Position numbers and translations under genes: made by a program. From WJMT01 sp964445575 (GTDB lineage: Bacteria; Acidobacteriota; Aminicenantia; Aminicenantales; Aminicenantaceae), in NCBI GenBank assembly GCA_964445575.1, contig CAYULB010000029.1:1-25372 (forward strand): a stretch of 25,372 bases of DNA, written 5' to 3'. The notes under the pieces were generated by a model, which worked only from the letters and a program-made list of their open reading frames with translations, had not been told where the DNA came from and made no database searches. Positions 22,810 through 25,372 of this stretch are shown piece by piece (within the stretch, counting starts at the first letter, position 1; each line of letters opens with the position of its first letter).

Positions 22810-24963
22810 ATGATAAGATTCGACGATATTTTGGAAAAAGTCTCGGCTCTGTACGATGAAAAAGACTTGATGCCTTTACAAAAAGCCTATGTTTTTGCGG
22901 CTCATTCTCATAAGGGTCAGGTCCGGCTTTCCGGAGAACCTTATCTCAGCCACCCCTTGGAGGTCGCCCATATTCTTGCTGAGATGAAATTAGATCCCAT
23001 CACCCTGGCCGCGGCTCTTCTTCATGATGTTCTCGAAGATACAGACGTGACAGCTCTGGACATAAAAAAATTATTTGGCAAAGAAATTGCCCACCTTGTG
23101 GAAGGGGTCACAAAAATTAGCCTGGTAGAAGATTCTTCTCCTGAAACAAGACGAGCCGAGACCATCAGAAAAATAATCATTGCTATGATTGATGACCTCA
23201 GAGTGATTTTCATAAAGCTTGCTGACCGAATCCACAATCTTAAAACCTTGAAATATCTATCTGATAAGAAACAAAAACAGATTGCTCAAGAAACCCTTGA
23301 AATATATGCTCCCATTGCCAATCGGTTAGGTATGGGCCGTATAAAAGCAGAACTGGAGGACTTATCCTTTCATTATGGAGACCCAAAAAACTATTTCCGG
23401 ATCCTCTCTCTTATAAAAACCAAAAAAAAAGATTCTGAAAAAATCCTGAAGAAAATTGAAAAAAAGATGACCAGTCTGATGAAAGCAAATCATGTTCCAG
23501 CTGAAATATCTTCTCGAATAAAAAGACCTTACAGCGTTTATAGAAAAATGAAACGCCAAAACTTGAAATTCGACCAAGTGTATGACTTCATGGCACTGAG
23601 GCTCATTACAGATTCCACCCGAAACTGCTATGCGGCCTTAGGTATAATGCATCAAAACTGGACCCATCTTCCCTCCCGGTTTAATGATTTTATTTCTATG
23701 CCAAAACCAAACCTGTATCAAGCTCTTCACACAACCATACTTACAGAAAAAAAACAAACCATTGAAATCCAGATCAGAACTCAAGAAATGCATGAAATAT
23801 CAGTAAACGGAATCGCGGCTCACTGGAAATACAAAGAAGCAGATGCCAAATCTATAGTAAAAGAGGACGATAGGCTTCAGTGGCTCAGAGAAATGGCCGA
23901 ACTTTACCAAGAACAAAAGGACCCCAGAAAATTTTTAAAGAACTTAAAGACCAATCTGATCCCTGAGGAGGTCTATGTGTTTACTCCCAAAGGCAAAGTC
24001 ATAACTCTCCCTATGGGCGCCACAGCTCTTGATTTCGCTTTCAAAATACATACTGAAATAGGACTGCATGCAGATGCCGCCCTGATAAACGGAAAGGCTG
24101 TTCCTTTAAAGACCGTCTTAGAGCCAGGGGCTATTGTGGAGATTGTCACATCAGAAGAAAAAACCCCCAGAAGAAACTGGCTTAATTTTGCTTTCACTTC
24201 CAAAGCACAGCATCACATTAAAAGATGGCTCAACAAGCAAGAACAGTTAGAAAACATATCCATAGGGAAAAAGCTTTGGAGCAAACAGCTTGATAAATAT
24301 AAAATAAAAGGAACGGCTGTAAAAGGGAAATCTCTTTTAAAAAAAATACGGCAAGCAACGCATTCTCAAATCAAGTCCATAAGACACTTTTATGAAATGG
24401 TCGGGATCGGAAAAATCGTTCTCAACAGAAAATTATTAGAAAAAATATTCCCTGACATGGGCCAAAAGTTGAAAAAAGAGACCCTCCTGAAAAAGGCGGC
24501 CAAAAAAGTCACCAAAAAAAAGTTGCCTGCTATCAAAGTAAAAAATATTGACAGTTCCTATACTAAAATAGCAAGATGCTGCTCTCCCATTCACGGAGAA
24601 CCCATCATCGGGTATATCACATCAGGCAAAGGAATCTCAGTCCATTCCAAGAAATGCCATTTGATAAAAAAAGAAATCCTTCCTTCTCAAAGATGGGTAG
24701 ATGTTTCCTGGGACAAATCAAGCCATGAAGAATATGAGGTCTCTCTGTTGATCAATGCCCATGACAAGCCCGGTGTTCTGGCTAAAATAACTTCAAAAAT
24801 CGCGACTAGGGAAGTCAACATTAAAAAAGCCAATGTCAGCCCTGCCCCAGACAAAAAAACCAGAATAAATCTAAGCCTCACCGTTTCCAATATTGAGCAA
24901 CTACGAAAAATCACTCATGAAATAGAGGAAATCACTGAGGTTCTATCTGTGGAAAGAATTTAA
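22810..24963 (+). CDS. Bifunctional (p)ppGpp synthetase/hydrolase, Rel/SpoT type
   Basis: Stringent-response enzyme making and degrading (p)ppGpp. 717 aa, the full long-RSH length. The HD hydrolase (about 25-175) has His72-Asp73 in LLHDVLEDT and KLADRIHNL, so hydrolysis should work. The synthetase (about 235-345) has KRPYSVYRKM, YDFMALRLI, the YQALHTT loop, EIQIRT and GIAAHWKYKE. TGS (about 385-445, VYVFTPKGKVITLP), a Cys/zinc-finger segment (about 585-615, ARCCSPIHGEP) and a C-terminal ACT domain (about 640-717) follow. The RxKD position that marks bifunctional enzymes reads RFND (290-293). It starts 42 nt after gmhB with a weak GGGA SD, and ends 8 nt from the opposing rpmB. Confidence 0.96.
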   Translation: MIRFDDILEKVSALYDEKDLMPLQKAYVFAAHSHKGQVRLSGEPYLSHPLEVAHILAEMKLDPITLAAALLHDVLEDTDVTALDIKKLFGKEIAHLVEGVTKISLVEDSSPETRRAETIRKIIIAMIDDLRVIFIKLADRIHNLKTLKYLSDKKQKQIAQETLEIYAPIANRLGMGRIKAELEDLSFHYGDPKNYFRILSLIKTKKKDSEKILKKIEKKMTSLMKANHVPAEISSRIKRPYSVYRKMKRQNLKFDQVYDFMALRLITDSTRNCYAALGIMHQNWTHLPSRFNDFISMPKPNLYQALHTTILTEKKQTIEIQIRTQEMHEISVNGIAAHWKYKEADAKSIVKEDDRLQWLREMAELYQEQKDPRKFLKNLKTNLIPEEVYVFTPKGKVITLPMGATALDFAFKIHTEIGLHADAALINGKAVPLKTVLEPGAIVEIVTSEEKTPRRNWLNFAFTSKAQHHIKRWLNKQEQLENISIGKKLWSKQLDKYKIKGTAVKGKSLLKKIRQATHSQIKSIRHFYEMVGIGKIVLNRKLLEKIFPDMGQKLKKETLLKKAAKKVTKKKLPAIKVKNIDSSYTKIARCCSPIHGEPIIGYITSGKGISVHSKKCHLIKKEILPSQRWVDVSWDKSSHEEYEVSLLINAHDKPGVLAKITSKIATREVNIKKANVSPAPDKKTRINLSLTVSNIEQLRKITHEIEEITEVLSVERI

Positions 24964-24971
24964 AGCTGAGA

Positions 24972-25163
24972 TTATCCTGCTTTTTCGACTTTGCCCGAAC
25001 GGATGCAGTTGGTGCAGACCCAGACTCTCCTTGTCCCGGAGTCAGTCACGATTTTAATTCTCTGTAAGTTGGGCTTCCATTTCTTTTTGCTTGCTTTGTG
25101 CGAATGACTGACGCTGTGTCCAAAGGCGGGGCCTTTTCCGCAGATTTCACATGCTTTTGCCAT
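24972..25163 (-). CDS. rpmB: 50S ribosomal protein L28, zinc-binding (C+) type
   Basis: Small basic large-subunit protein. 63 aa, short but within the family. It starts MAKACEICGKGPAFGHSVSH and has KWKPNLQRIKIV and WVCTNCIRSGKV. Two CxxC pairs (CEIC and CTNC) make a zinc site, so this is the C+ form; E. coli L28 lacks these Cys. A purine-rich GAGAGAAAG precedes the ATG. It faces the rel gene tail-to-tail with only 8 nt between them, and I see no terminator there. Confidence 0.96.
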   Translation of the reverse strand: MAKACEICGKGPAFGHSVSHSHKASKKKWKPNLQRIKIVTDSGTRRVWVCTNCIRSGKVEKAG

Positions 25164-25225
25164 TTTTCTTTCTCTCTTGATTAAGCTAGGTATTCAATCT
25201 TTTTTTAGTTTCCATATAACCTGAC

Positions 25226-25372
25226 CTATTCATAAAAAAATGGTGATTTTTTCATTATTAATTTATTTTCAGCGATAGACAAGATTTTATCAAGAACATT
25301 GATTTGAACATTTTTATTGTTTGCTTTTTTTGTTTTAATCGCCATTTTTTCTCTTACAGACGAACCGATCTC
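25226..25372 (-). CDS. Possible 3' end of an unidentified minus-strand gene running off the window
   Basis: One minus frame is open from the window edge through 48 codons to TAG at 25226-25228. The visible end contains ATG followed by AIKTKKANNKNVQINVLDKI and finishes KKSPFFYE. Low-complexity K and N early on and a plausible amphipathic helix later make it gene-like, but base composition is very AT-rich and the length is too short to judge. It could be the C-terminus of a longer gene or a separate 39-residue frame with a purine-rich leader. No family recognised. Confidence 0.3.
   Translation of the reverse strand, partial: EIGSSVREKMAIKTKKANNKNVQINVLDKILSIAENKLIMKKSPFFYE

Overview
The window looks like a chromosomal housekeeping region from a Gram-negative, uncultured-type bacterium of moderate, AT-leaning composition. 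Gram-negative is supported by heptose/LPS genes (waaF, gmhB), a LolB-like outer-membrane lipoprotein and several Sec-type signal peptides. IspD, IspE and IspF show that isoprenoids come from the MEP pathway. The mixture of a DUF6600-type tryptophan-rich lipoprotein, an exported Memo-AMMECR1 fusion and a Bacillus-like yac gene order points loosely to the Acidobacteriota/Aminicenantes neighbourhood. That placement is an inference from recall, not a search.

Layout. (1) Positions 186-3475, minus strand: rlmB followed by four envelope or unknown genes (small two-TM protein, YbjQ, a secreted 220-residue protein, a DUF6600-like lipoprotein with a charged coiled-coil tail). (2) 3580-4935, plus strand: a lone GltS-type glutamate:Na+ symporter, whose 3' end overlaps gltX by 23 nt. 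(3) 4913-19003, minus strand: about 14 kb of tightly packed co-directional genes. In transcription order these are a 48-aa and a 77-aa small membrane protein, lolB-like, ispE, tRNA-Gln(UUG), prs, rplY, pth, rpsF, rpsR, rplI, dnaB, radA, a PIN-TRAM protein (YacL type), htpG, ispD, ispF, gltX. (4) 19179-20606, minus strand: an exported Memo-AMMECR1 fusion. (5) 20893-24963, plus strand: an fmdB-type zinc ribbon, waaF, gmhB and a bifunctional (p)ppGpp synthetase/hydrolase, behind a near-consensus promoter. (6) 24972-25163, minus strand: rpmB, then the possible 3' end of another minus-strand gene running off the window.

The large minus cluster joins three blocks that are conserved separately in many bacteria: lolB-ispE-tRNA-prs-rplY-pth, rpsF-rpsR-rplI-dnaB, and radA-yacL-ispD-ispF-gltX-(rlmB). 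Nearly all junctions are overlaps or gaps under 70 nt, and many stop codons sit in or beside the next Shine-Dalgarno (SD) sequence, so coupled translation is likely. No convincing intrinsic terminator was seen.

No defence system, CRISPR array, transposon or prophage is visible. The most unusual points are: the ispE stop codon lying inside the tRNA-Gln gene; the exported Memo-AMMECR1 fusion; long charged tails on S6, L9 and L25; tiny membrane proteins at the head of the lolB-ispE cluster; and an RFND version of the Rel RxKD motif.
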